A DNA stretch of 64,000 bases, from contig NZ_VMYE01000002.1 in assembly GCF_007655255.1 (NCBI RefSeq), positions 62,001 to 126,000 on the forward strand. Direction: 5' to 3'. Below, piece by piece: positions 53,248 to 63,164 of the stretch (within the stretch, counting starts at the first letter, position 1; every line of letters starts with the position of its first letter). The notes under the pieces were generated by a model, which was not told the DNA's origin, did not search any database, and worked only from the letters and a program-made list of their open reading frames with translations. The translations under genes were made by a program, and so were the position numbers. Source of the stretch: Extensimonas perlucida (GTDB lineage Bacteria; Pseudomonadota; Gammaproteobacteria; Burkholderiales; Burkholderiaceae_C).

Positions 53248-53514
53248 TCAGAGCAACTTGACCAGCGTTGCCACGACCGCGGCCTGCGCGACCAGCATGC
53301 CCGCGACCCACTTGATGAGATCGGTCTTGGCGTCCGCGAGGTCGGCCTTGGTGGCCATGCGCCATTCGACCAGATTGGTCTTGGTGGCCAATGGGGTCTG
53401 TTCCGTGAGCGCATCCGCCAACGCCTCGGCCTGCTCTTCGGCCAGGCGCGGCTCCATTCCGGCGGCCTTGAGCCGGTTGGCGTATTTGAGGGTATCGAAG
53501 GTGATCGCGCTCAT
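53248..53514 (-). CDS. DUF1640 small coiled-coil membrane protein
   Basis: 88 residues. MSAITFDTLKYANRLKAAGM is the signature opening of the DUF1640/CCDC90-like group, often linked with phage and mobile regions. A coiled-coil middle with TKADLADAKTDL is followed by a C-terminal membrane helix (WVAGMLVAQAAVVATLV). Function is unknown. The start at 53514 is set by the family N-terminus. MITE-like copy B2 lies 64 bp upstream. Confidence 0.75.
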   Translation of the reverse strand: MSAITFDTLKYANRLKAAGMEPRLAEEQAEALADALTEQTPLATKTNLVEWRMATKADLADAKTDLIKWVAGMLVAQAAVVATLVKLL

Positions 53515-53578
53515 GGCGCGCAGTGTAGTAATTCCAGGCACGACAAATCGCAACACCCCCTGCCCAGCATGCGCTACG

Positions 53579-53747
53579 CTAGGAGTCTGTCGGACTTTGG
53601 GCGTCGATAGCGAGAATGTGCCCCAGCGAGACCAGTTTTTGCCGGATTTGCCGTCCCATAGTGGTGCTATGGGGCAAGAAGACGGTAAAAAATGGGCCGC
53701 TGCGGCGCATTCGCAGTCGACGATTCCAAAGTCCGACAGGCTCCTAG
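53579..53747. mobile_element. MITE-like element, family B, copy 2 (169 bp)
   Basis: Same length and orientation as the copy at 23540-23708, bounded by CTAG and inverted repeats (AGGAGTCTGTCGGACTTTGG left, complement of AGGAGCCTGTCGGACTTTGG right). It keeps the central CCCCATAG...CTATGGGG hairpin. It ends 28 bp before the DUF748 protein start, so it occupies that gene's promoter space. Confidence 0.85.
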
Positions 53748-53775
53748 CTGTGTTTCATCGCTGATTCATAAAACC

Positions 53776-56700
53776 ATGCCCCAAGCCCCCTTGCCTGCCC
53801 TCGCGTCCGCCTGGCGCCGCTACCGCTGGCTGCGCGCCGCGGCCTGGGCGCTGTTGGCGCTGGGGCTGTGGTGGCTGCTGGGCTGGATGGTATTGCCGAG
53901 CCTGCTGCACCGGCCGCTGGAGCGGATAGCGAGCGCGCAGCTGGGCCGGCAGGTGACGGTCGGCGCGATCGCGTTCAAGCCCTGGACGCTCGAGCTCACG
54001 CTGCGCGACCTGAACGTGGCCGGCGCCAGTGCCTCCGGTGCGCCGGGCGCGCCGGCCACGCCGCCGCAGTTGCATATTGCCAGCATTTACGTCGATGCCG
54101 AGCTGCAGTCGCTGCTGCGCCTGGGGCCGGTGCTGGACGCGCTGCGCATAGACGCGCCCACGCTGCGCATCACACACCAGGGGCAGGGGCGCTATGACGT
54201 GGACGACATCATCGCCAAGCTCACGGCGCCGTCCGAAAAACCGTCTGCGAGTGCTGGCCCGCTGCGCATGGCGCTCCACAATCTGGAGCTGACGCGCGGC
54301 AGCATAGACTTTGCCGATCTGCCCGCAGGCACGACGCACCGCGTGCGCGCGCTGCACCTGGGGCTGCCGTTTTTGAGCACCCTGCCCGCGCAACGCACGA
54401 CCTACGTGACGCCGCAGCTTTCGTTCACCGTCAACGGCAGTCCGTTCGACCTCAAGGCGCAGGCGCAGCCTTTTACGCCCGAGCGTGCCGGCAAGGCCGC
54501 GCTGCACTGGAAGGGTGTCGATCTGGCTCCCTATCTGCCCTACCTGCCCGCGAGCCTGCCGGTACGGCTGCAGGGCGCGGTGCTGGACGTGGATTTGCAG
54601 CTGAATTTTGCGCGGGCGCCGCGCCCCAGCGTGCAGCTCTCGGGGCAGGTGCGGGCGCGCCAACTGCGCCTGGCTGACCGGCAGGCACAGCCGCTGCTGG
54701 CGCTCGAGCAGCTGCGCGTGGACCTGGCCGACGTGCGTCCGCTCGAGCGCGTGGTGAAGCTCGCGCTGGTCGAGCTGAAGGCCCCGCAGGTCTATGCTGC
54801 GCGCCGTGCCGATGGGGCATTGAATTGGGCCCAACTTGGCGCCCAGACTGCACATGCAGCTACTGATTCAGATGACGAAGCGAGCCCCAAAAAGGTGGCC
54901 CGAACCGGCGCGCAGAACGAAACGAGCAACGAAGCGGCCGTCCGTGGAGCAGCCACTGCCACCACCAAGGCCGCCGTGCAGGGTGCCGACGCTCCCAGCG
55001 TCCTAGCGAGCGTCCCAAAGAGCGCCCCCGCAAGCACCTTTGCCGCCACGCCGCCCGCCCCGGCCGACGCGGGCTGGAGCGTCGAGGTGGCGCGCGCCGC
55101 CGTACAGGGCGGGCGCGTGCAGTGGCGCGACGAGAGCACGCGCCCTGCGGCGGCGCTCGAAGCGCATAACATCAGTCTCGAAGCAACGGGTTTTGCACTG
55201 CCTTGGCGCAAGCCCATGCCGCTGCACGGCGCACTCGAGCTGCCCGCACAGGGCACGCTCGCGTTCGAAGGCGAGGCGGATGCGAACCATGCCAGGCTGC
55301 AGCTCACGGCCAAGGACGTGGCGCTGCAGCTCGCGGCACCGTACCTGGCGCAGGTGCTCGAGCCCACACTGAGCGGCTGGCTCAGCGGCACGCTGGGCCT
55401 GCAGTGGCAGGCGCCCGGCGCGGGTACGGGTGCTGCTGTCGCAGACGCCGCGCACTCCGCGGGCCTGCGGCTGAGCGCACAGCCGCTGGTGCTGCAAAAG
55501 CTGGCCCTGCGGCAGGGCAAGGACACGCTCGCCAGCGTGGGCAGGATAGAACTGCAAGGCGCCGAGGCCAACCTGGCGCAGCGCCAGATCACGCTGCAGC
55601 GCCTGGCCATTGCCGAGCCGCAGCTGACCGTGGCGCGCGACGCCCAAGGCCATTGGATGTTCGAGCGCTGGCTGCGCGGCGGCGCTCAGGCGGTGGGCGC
55701 TGATGCACAGCCGCCCGCCAAAACCGCTGATCAGGGCGCCGAACCAGCCGCTGAAAAAACCGCTAGGAAGGCAAAGACCGCCCAGGCTACGCCGGCGACC
55801 GTCCCCTGGCATGTGCAACTGGGCGAGCTGGCGCTCAGCGGCGGTGCTGTCGATTTCCGCGACGAGGCGCAGGACGCCACCGTGCGGCCCGTGGCGCTGC
55901 GCCTGTCGGCGCTGCAAATCCAGGCGCGCGCGCTGAGCACCGAAGCGCGCAAGCCCATTGCGCTGCAGCTTTCGGCCCAGGTGGCCTCGCGCCGCGGCAA
56001 GCCGGGCCAGCTGCACTACCAGGGCAGCGTGACGCCCATGCCGCTCGCGCTGCAAGGTCGCATCACGGCGCTGAAGCTGCCGCTGCACGCGCTCGACGGC
56101 TACCTGGGCGAGTTCCTGGCGATCCGCCTGCGCCATGCCGACCTGGGTTTTCTGGGCCAGCTCGCATATGCGCAAACGCCGCAGGGGCCCAAGCTGCTGC
56201 TGGCAGGCGATGTGGCGCTCGACGCCCTGCGCGCCGACAGCACGGCAGCCTCCACCGCCAAGACGGCGTCGCAGGTGGGGCAGGAACTGCTCGCCTGGCA
56301 AGACCTGAGCCTGCGCGGCCTGCGCCTGGCGCTGGCGCCGCGGCAGCCGCTGCGCCTGGACGTGCGTGAGACCAGCCTCAGCGACTTTTACGGCCGCATC
56401 GCGCTCAACGAGGAAGGGCGCCTGAACCTCGCCGACATCGTCAAGAGCACGGGCAAAGACGCAGGCAAGGACGCAGGCAAGGACGCGGACGCGGTCGGCG
56501 TGGCAGCCGCGGGTGCGCCGGGCAGCGCCAGTGCCTCGCCCCCGGCCGCTGTGCCCGCGCAGGCAGCGGCGCAAACCGTCGCCCAAGCCACGCCGCAAGC
56601 CCCCGCATCCGCCTCGCAAACCGCCACGCCCCCTGCACCGGAGCGCGACCCGCTGGCGCCGGTGATCCACTTCGGGCCCATGAGCCTGGTCAACGGCACG

Positions 56701-57924
56701 GTGCAGTTTTCGGACTTCTTCATCCGCCCCAACTACTCGGCTGATCTGTCGCAGCTCACGGGAAAGCTCAGCGCGTTCTCGTCCGAAGCGTCGAACGGCG
56801 TGCCCGAGCTCGCCGAGCTCGAGCTGCGCGGGCGCGTCGAAGGCTCGGCCACGCTCGAAGTTACGGGCAAGCTCAACCCGCTCGTGCGCCCGCTGGTGCT
56901 CGACATCCAGGGCAAGGCGCGCGACCTGGACCTGCCGCCGCTGTCGCCCTACGCCATCAAATACGCGGGCCACGGCATCGAAAGCGGCAAGCTCAACATG
57001 GACGTGGCCTACAAGGTGCAGCCCGACGGCCAGCTGACCGCGAGCAACAAACTGGTGCTGCGCCAGCTCACTTTTGGCGAGCCCGTCGAAGGCGCGCCAG
57101 CCAGCCTGCCCGTGCGCCTGGCCACGGCGCTGCTGGCCGACAGCAATGGCGTGATCGACCTCGACCTGCCCATCAGCGGCTCGCTCAACGACCCGCAGTT
57201 CCGCCTCGGGCCGGTGATCCTCAAGATCATAGGCAACATCATCACGCGCGCCGTCACCGCGCCCTTCCGGCTGCTCGCGCACGCTTTTGGCGGCGGCACC
57301 GAAGACCTGGGCCAGGTGGTGTTCGCCCCCGGCAGCCCCGAGCTCACGGCCGAGGCGCGCCAACAGCTCGACAAGGTGGTGCAAATGCTCACCGAAAAGC
57401 CGGCGCTGCAAGTCAGCGTGACGGGCATGGTGAACCTCGCGCAGGAGCGCGAGGGCCTGCAGCGCGAGCGCCTGCGCCAGCTCGTGCTGGCCGAAAAGCG
57501 CCGCGCGGGCCGCGGCAGCGCAGCCAAAGAGCCCGCCACCCCATCTGCCAGCGATGCGGCGAAGGCCCCCGCTGCCGCCGTGCAAGACTTGGCCGCCGAT
57601 GAGGCGCCCACCTTGTCCGCCGACGAATACGCGAGCCTGCTCAAGCGCGTGTACCGCCGCGCCGACATTCCCAAGCCGCGCAACCTGCTGGGCCTGACCA
57701 AAGACCTGCCCGTGCCCGAGATGGAAGCGCTGCTGCTCGCGCACCTGCCCGCAAGCGAAGACCTCGCCCGCGAAGTGGCCACGCACCGTGCCCAAGCCGT
57801 CGTGCGCTACCTGAGCGCGCACCAACTGCCCTTGGAGCGCCTGTTCGTCAACGCCCCCAAGGTCAGCACCACGCCCGAAGAAGGCTGGGTGCCACGCGCG
57901 AAGCTGGGGCTGGCGATGCATTGA
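53776..57924 (+). CDS. Giant DUF748/AsmA-like periplasm-spanning protein
   Basis: 1382 residues. An N-terminal membrane helix (AAAWALLALGLWWLLGWMVLPSLL) is followed by AsmA/DUF748 repeats (RPLERIASAQLGRQVTVGAIAFKPWTLEL, later PVIHFGPMSLVNGTVQFSDFFI). Several Ala/Pro-rich low-complexity linkers lie between them (about 370-430, 640-680, 890-960). The C-terminal part has an OmpA-like phrase (VVFAPGSPELTAEARQQLDKVVQML). AsmA-like proteins form lipid-carrying grooves across the periplasm. MITE-like elements of different families lie immediately before the gene and at its stop codon. Confidence 0.88.
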   Translation: MPQAPLPALASAWRRYRWLRAAAWALLALGLWWLLGWMVLPSLLHRPLERIASAQLGRQVTVGAIAFKPWTLELTLRDLNVAGASASGAPGAPATPPQLHIASIYVDAELQSLLRLGPVLDALRIDAPTLRITHQGQGRYDVDDIIAKLTAPSEKPSASAGPLRMALHNLELTRGSIDFADLPAGTTHRVRALHLGLPFLSTLPAQRTTYVTPQLSFTVNGSPFDLKAQAQPFTPERAGKAALHWKGVDLAPYLPYLPASLPVRLQGAVLDVDLQLNFARAPRPSVQLSGQVRARQLRLADRQAQPLLALEQLRVDLADVRPLERVVKLALVELKAPQVYAARRADGALNWAQLGAQTAHAATDSDDEASPKKVARTGAQNETSNEAAVRGAATATTKAAVQGADAPSVLASVPKSAPASTFAATPPAPADAGWSVEVARAAVQGGRVQWRDESTRPAAALEAHNISLEATGFALPWRKPMPLHGALELPAQGTLAFEGEADANHARLQLTAKDVALQLAAPYLAQVLEPTLSGWLSGTLGLQWQAPGAGTGAAVADAAHSAGLRLSAQPLVLQKLALRQGKDTLASVGRIELQGAEANLAQRQITLQRLAIAEPQLTVARDAQGHWMFERWLRGGAQAVGADAQPPAKTADQGAEPAAEKTARKAKTAQATPATVPWHVQLGELALSGGAVDFRDEAQDATVRPVALRLSALQIQARALSTEARKPIALQLSAQVASRRGKPGQLHYQGSVTPMPLALQGRITALKLPLHALDGYLGEFLAIRLRHADLGFLGQLAYAQTPQGPKLLLAGDVALDALRADSTAASTAKTASQVGQELLAWQDLSLRGLRLALAPRQPLRLDVRETSLSDFYGRIALNEEGRLNLADIVKSTGKDAGKDAGKDADAVGVAAAGAPGSASASPPAAVPAQAAAQTVAQATPQAPASASQTATPPAPERDPLAPVIHFGPMSLVNGTVQFSDFFIRPNYSADLSQLTGKLSAFSSEASNGVPELAELELRGRVEGSATLEVTGKLNPLVRPLVLDIQGKARDLDLPPLSPYAIKYAGHGIESGKLNMDVAYKVQPDGQLTASNKLVLRQLTFGEPVEGAPASLPVRLATALLADSNGVIDLDLPISGSLNDPQFRLGPVILKIIGNIITRAVTAPFRLLAHAFGGGTEDLGQVVFAPGSPELTAEARQQLDKVVQMLTEKPALQVSVTGMVNLAQEREGLQRERLRQLVLAEKRRAGRGSAAKEPATPSASDAAKAPAAAVQDLAADEAPTLSADEYASLLKRVYRRADIPKPRNLLGLTKDLPVPEMEALLLAHLPASEDLAREVATHRAQAVVRYLSAHQLPLERLFVNAPKVSTTPEEGWVPRAKLGLAMH

Positions 57925-58101
57925 ACCCAGATTGTCCATTAGGACGCGGGATGATGGCGAGGCAGCTGGCGTGGCAGTTTGGTCGCGGCTGAGAAGCCCA
58001 TGGCCGGGGCCATGGGCGCCGAAGCAGCGGCCAAAATGACCGTCAGACGTCCGCCAGCGCCCGCGTAGGTGCGAAGCACCGCCTAATGGACAATCTGGGT
58101 T
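57924..58101. mobile_element. MITE-like element, family A, copy 2 (178 bp)
   Basis: Perfect 20-bp terminal inverted repeats, AACCCAGATTGTCCATTAGG and its complement. The left 30 bp and the right 70 bp match copy 1 (10206-10446); the middle differs and contains CATGGCCGGGGCCATG. The first base of the element is the last base of the DUF748 stop codon. No ORF inside. Confidence 0.82.
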
Positions 58102-58318
58102 GAACGCCGCGCGGCTGCTTGGCGTTCTCGTACCTCATGTTGAAACGCTGAAATTGCTTGAAAACGCTCTGCCGCCTTCGAGCATGCCCAGCATGGCTGC
58201 CCATCAAGTTGCCGCCACCGCCTTGGGACAGCTGACCGCCAGAGGTGAGTTTGTCTATCGGGATGCGATGGCCTCGTTGAGTCCCCCGCAGCGCATGCGC
58301 CGATTTTTTGTGGGCCTG
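58102..58318. other. Unassigned stretch between MITE-like copy A2 and a short inverted repeat
   Basis: The plus frame is open through this stretch (PHVETLKLLENALPPSSMPS...LSPPQRMRRFF) but resembles no family I know, has no convincing ribosome site and runs on into repeat sequence. It may be the remnant of a gene or element. I do not call a gene here. Confidence 0.4.
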
Positions 58319-58394
58319 GACTTACGCAAACAAGGATGCAGCGAGGTTTTTGCCATGGGGCGAACGCCTTGCCTAACCCCGATTTGCGTAAGTC
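58319..58394. repeat. 76-bp element with 12-bp inverted ends GACTTACGCAAA
   Basis: GACTTACGCAAA at 58319-58330 is matched by TTTGCGTAAGTC at 58383-58394. The interior has no ORF. It may be a minimal or decayed insertion-sequence end pair, close to the tRNA-Ser gene. Confidence 0.55.
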
Positions 58395-58461
58395 GTGTGG
58401 GCTTAAGGCCCGGCAAGCCCCGTCACGGGCTAAGACCAAAAGTAAGACCTGGCGCAGCGGG

Positions 58462-58499
58462 AAAATAAAAACCCCAAGTAAATCAATTACTTGGGGTTT
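58462..58499 (-). terminator. Intrinsic terminator of tRNA-Ser
   Basis: On the minus strand a stem CCCCAAGTAA / TTACTTGGGG with a short TTGAT-type loop is followed by TTTTTATTTT. It ends transcription a few bases after the tRNA 3' end. Confidence 0.88.
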
Positions 58500-58503
58500 G
58501 CAA

Positions 58504-58594
<91 letters not shown>

Positions 58595-58683
58595 TGTGTG
58601 TCGAAACGCTCAATTATAGCAAGATTCGGATAACGGATTTCTTCTGCTTCAGCCGCATAACTTTTGCAGCGGGCACCCATCGG

Positions 58684-60084
58684 TCAATACAGCGGCGCTG
58701 CCAGCTTCACCACGTACAGGGTGTTCGCGTCCTCCTTGCCGTTGCCCAGCACCTTCTGGCGCACGCCGCCGGTGCCGTTAGGCTCGATGGCAAAGTCGTC
58801 GTCGTTGATGATGCCCACGCGGTTGGCGTCGATGACCCACAGGCCTTCCATCTTGTCGTGCGGGTAGGCCATCTCCTTGACGGCGTCGTACACCAGTGTC
58901 TTGGCTGCGGGCTGGATGCCCACGTCGGCCAGGGCCGTCCAACCGGCCGCGTAGTTGTTGTCGGTGCCGCCGTCCTTGGCCACCAGTTCCAGCGTCTTGC
59001 CGTTGACCAGGAGGCCGGTGGCCGTGTCGCGGGTAATGGCGGGGTGGTTCAGCGTGCTGCTGCTGGCGTCCACGTTGGTGGCTTTGGAGATATCGATCTT
59101 GTAGAGGTTCTTGCGCACGGTGCCGGTGTCGCGGCCAAAGAACTTGGTGTCGCGCTCGATCACCAGAAAGCTGGTGGCCGACAGGGCCACGATGTCGGAG
59201 TTGGCGAGCCCGGCTGCGTCCTGCTTGTAAAGGTACTGGGCGCGCGCGCCGGTGTCCAGCTGCACGGTGACGATGCGCGTGAGATTGATGCTGCCCACGG
59301 CAGAAGTGGGGTTGTATAGGTTGGACTGCATGATGCCTACCAGCGTCTTGCCGTCCGGGGTGATGGCCAGCCCCTCCATGCCGCGGTTGGGCCAGCGTTT
59401 GGCAAGCTCTGGTGGCAACACGCGGCCTGCGCGGTTGCGCGGGTCGGCAGCAAACGGGTTGATACGCTCAATTTCTTTGCCGCCGGCATCAAAGTGCACC
59501 ATGTGCGGGCCGTATTCGTCGCTCAGCCAGAAGCTGCCGTCCGGCATGGCCACCAGGCCTTCAGGGTCCAGGCCGCTTTCATCAAAGCCCTGCACACCGT
59601 CGTCGTCCGGGTCCAGCGTGACTTTGCTGCCGTCCAGGTTATAGGCGACTTCACCGGTGGAGCCAAAAGCCGAGTTGGGCAGGCCGGTGATGGAGCGACC
59701 CTTAGGGTCCTTCAGCGCCACGGTGCGCACCAGCGTGACCTGGCCCTTGTCGTCCAGCTTGAACAGGCCGATGTGTGGTGTGAACGTGGGCACAAGAAAA
59801 AACTTGCCGCCCGGGATGGCACCCGGCAGCGGGTCGGCGTTGGGTCCGCGGTCCGTCAGTGCGTAAAAGTGCCCGGCCAGCGTGGGGTGCGGTGCCATGG
59901 CAGACCCAAAACCGCCGTTGCGGATGGCGGTCTTGTCGGCGTTGTTCAGGGTCTGCAGCGTGGTGAACGGCAGCGCCGCACCATCCTTGCCCGGGTAGAT
60001 ATAACCGTCGCCATCATTGCCGCCGCCACACGCGGCGAGCAGCAGGCTGGTAACAAAAAGGCCACAAGCAAAACGGAGTTTCAT
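58684..60084 (-). CDS. Phytase-like (esterase-like) domain lipoprotein
   Basis: 466 residues. A lipoprotein signal with LLAAC (MKLRFACGLFVTSLLLAACGG) is followed by a beta-propeller-like domain of the esterase-like activity of phytase family (GHFYALTDRGPNADPLPGAIPGGKFFLVP, and LSDEYGPHMVHFDAGGKE). Such proteins are surface or periplasmic; substrates are mostly untested. The start was placed at 60084, where the signal peptide begins, rather than at 60204. Confidence 0.85.
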   Translation of the reverse strand: MKLRFACGLFVTSLLLAACGGGNDGDGYIYPGKDGAALPFTTLQTLNNADKTAIRNGGFGSAMAPHPTLAGHFYALTDRGPNADPLPGAIPGGKFFLVPTFTPHIGLFKLDDKGQVTLVRTVALKDPKGRSITGLPNSAFGSTGEVAYNLDGSKVTLDPDDDGVQGFDESGLDPEGLVAMPDGSFWLSDEYGPHMVHFDAGGKEIERINPFAADPRNRAGRVLPPELAKRWPNRGMEGLAITPDGKTLVGIMQSNLYNPTSAVGSINLTRIVTVQLDTGARAQYLYKQDAAGLANSDIVALSATSFLVIERDTKFFGRDTGTVRKNLYKIDISKATNVDASSSTLNHPAITRDTATGLLVNGKTLELVAKDGGTDNNYAAGWTALADVGIQPAAKTLVYDAVKEMAYPHDKMEGLWVIDANRVGIINDDDFAIEPNGTGGVRQKVLGNGKEDANTLYVVKLAAPLY

Positions 60085-60220
60085 GGTACATGATGAATGT
60101 GAGTGAAAGAACCGCGCGATGGTGCGACCCGCATGTGACAGGCCAATGAACAAAAACGATGACAGGGCGGCCCGCCACATGCCCAGGCAAGGTAGACCGC
60201 CCACGATGGATGAAAATATG

Positions 60221-60280
60221 ATGAAAACAGGCTCTAGCGCTTACTGGTAAAGCTGCTAGCAGCTATCATTTTTACATTTC
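60221..60280. repeat. Copy of the dispersed AGCTGCT...AGGCC repeat (minus orientation)
   Basis: Complement reads AATGATAGCTGCTAGCAGCT...AAGCGCTAGAGCCTGTTTT. It shares the block order with the copy inside puuD and with the copies at 12233 and 44451. It lies between the lipoprotein and serS. Confidence 0.65.
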
Positions 60281-60301
60281 AATCCCCAGCACGGACGCTG
60301 C

Positions 60302-60336
60302 AAAAAAGCAAAGGGCCCGAGGGCCCATTGCTTTGT
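60302..60336 (-). terminator. Intrinsic terminator of serS
   Basis: On the minus strand AAAGCAATGGGCCC-TC-GGGCCCTTTGCTTT forms a 13-14 bp stem with one mismatch, followed by a run of T. It begins about 38 bp after the serS stop. Confidence 0.88.
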
Positions 60337-60374
60337 GTCGGTGCCAGATTGAGTCAAGCTGGCGGGGTTTGCGA

Positions 60375-61793
<1,419 letters not shown>

Positions 61794-61883
61794 TCAGTGT
61801 CTCAAGATTCAGAAAGCGCGGCCGTTTTTCGAGTGCTGCTCAGAGCGCCCGCGGTGGTGAGCAGGTTCTAAGGTGTGCCGCAC

Positions 61884-63164
61884 ATGGAAAGTTACCTGCT
61901 CGACTGGGCCAATTTGCTGCTGCGTTGGCTGCACGTGGTCACGGCGATCGCCTGGATAGGGTCGTCGTTTTATTTCGTCTTTCTCGACAGCAGCCTCACG
62001 CCGCCGCAGGACGAGGAACTGCGCCGCCAGGGCGTGAGCGGTGAGTTGTGGGCCGTGCACGGCGGGGGCTTTTACCACCCGGTGAAGTTCAGCGTCGCGC
62101 CGCCGCAGCTGCCCGCGCACCTGCATTGGTTTTTCTGGGAAAGTTACAGCACCTGGCTCAGCGGCTTTGCGCTCTTTACGGTGTCGTATCTGTGGAATGC
62201 GGGCACCTATCTGATCGACAAGTCGCGCATGGACTGGCCGCCGGCGCAGGCCGTGGCGCTGGCGCTGGGCTTTCTGGTGGTGTTTTGGTTGCTGTACGAC
62301 GCCATCTGTCGCATCTGGGGGCAGCGCCCGCGCGGCGACGCCATCGTCGGCGCGCTGGTGCTCGTGCTCGTCGCGGCGGCGGCCTGGCTGGCCTGCCATT
62401 GGTTTGCCGGGCGCGCGGCCTTTTTGCTCGTGGGCGCGATGCTCGCCACGGGCATGAGCGCGAACGTGTTTTTCTGGATCATTCCGGGCCAGCGCAAGAT
62501 GGTGGCGGCGCTGCGCGCGGGGCAGCCGGTCGATCCGCTGCACGGCTTGCGCGGCAAGCAGCGCAGCGTGCACAACACGTATTTCACGCTGCCGGTGGTG
62601 TTCGCGATGCTCAGCGGGCATTACAGCTTCCTGTGGAGCCACCCGCAGAACTGGCTGGTGCTCGTGCTCATGATGTTCGCGGGCGCGAGCATCCGCCAGT
62701 TTTTCGTGCTGCGCCACGGCTACAAGCTCGGGCGCAATCGCCATCCGCTGCCGTATGCGCTCGTGGGCGTGGCCGTGCTTGCGGCCCTGGTGTGGTGGCT
62801 GCGGCCGCAGGCTTCGGATGATCCTGTTTTGATAGCTGCTAGTGCAAGCGCATCAAGCACTGGAGGCCAAAATGATGCTGAAAAAGTGGAGGCCATCGTG
62901 CAGCAGCGCTGCGTGTCTTGCCATGGCGCGCAGGTGCAGATGAAGGGTTTGCGTTTGGACCTGCCGGGCAGCTTGCGCCAGCACGCGCAGGCGATCTACC
63001 AGCAGGTGGTGGTGGAAAAACGCATGCCCATGAACAATGCCACGCAGATGACCGAGGCCGAACGCGCGCTCATCGCGCGGTGGTACACGGCGGGCGCGGC
63101 GAGCAAGACGGGCGCGGCGGACGGCGCGGCAGGCAGCGATGCAGCTACGCGCGTGCATCCTTGA
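61884..63164 (+). CDS. puuD: PuuD-type urate hydroxylase with fused cytochrome c domain
   Basis: 426 residues. Eight membrane helices (about 1-310) of the DUF989/PuuD family (LRWLHVVTAIAWIGSSFYF, later NTYFTLPVVFAMLSGHYSF) are followed by a linker and a periplasmic cytochrome c domain with CVSCH at about residue 345. It oxidises urate and passes electrons to the respiratory chain. The linker (about residues 315-331) is encoded by a copy of the dispersed genomic repeat. The start may be GTG 61875 or ATG 61884. No other purine genes are in view. Confidence 0.9.
   Translation: MESYLLDWANLLLRWLHVVTAIAWIGSSFYFVFLDSSLTPPQDEELRRQGVSGELWAVHGGGFYHPVKFSVAPPQLPAHLHWFFWESYSTWLSGFALFTVSYLWNAGTYLIDKSRMDWPPAQAVALALGFLVVFWLLYDAICRIWGQRPRGDAIVGALVLVLVAAAAWLACHWFAGRAAFLLVGAMLATGMSANVFFWIIPGQRKMVAALRAGQPVDPLHGLRGKQRSVHNTYFTLPVVFAMLSGHYSFLWSHPQNWLVLVLMMFAGASIRQFFVLRHGYKLGRNRHPLPYALVGVAVLAALVWWLRPQASDDPVLIAASASASSTGGQNDAEKVEAIVQQRCVSCHGAQVQMKGLRLDLPGSLRQHAQAIYQQVVVEKRMPMNNATQMTEAERALIARWYTAGAASKTGAADGAAGSDAATRVHP
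62827..62876. repeat. Dispersed repeat copy inside the puuD reading frame
   Basis: TTTTGATAGCTGCTAG then CAAGC...AAGCACTGGAGGCCAAAAT. It shares the block order with the intergenic copies at 60221 and 44451. Here it is translated in frame as a Ser/Ala-rich linker between the last helix and the cytochrome domain. Confidence 0.75.

Noticed and set aside
55003-57939. 978-codon antisense frame in the DUF748 gene
   Set aside because: Length comes only from GC bias; low-complexity composition and no start context.
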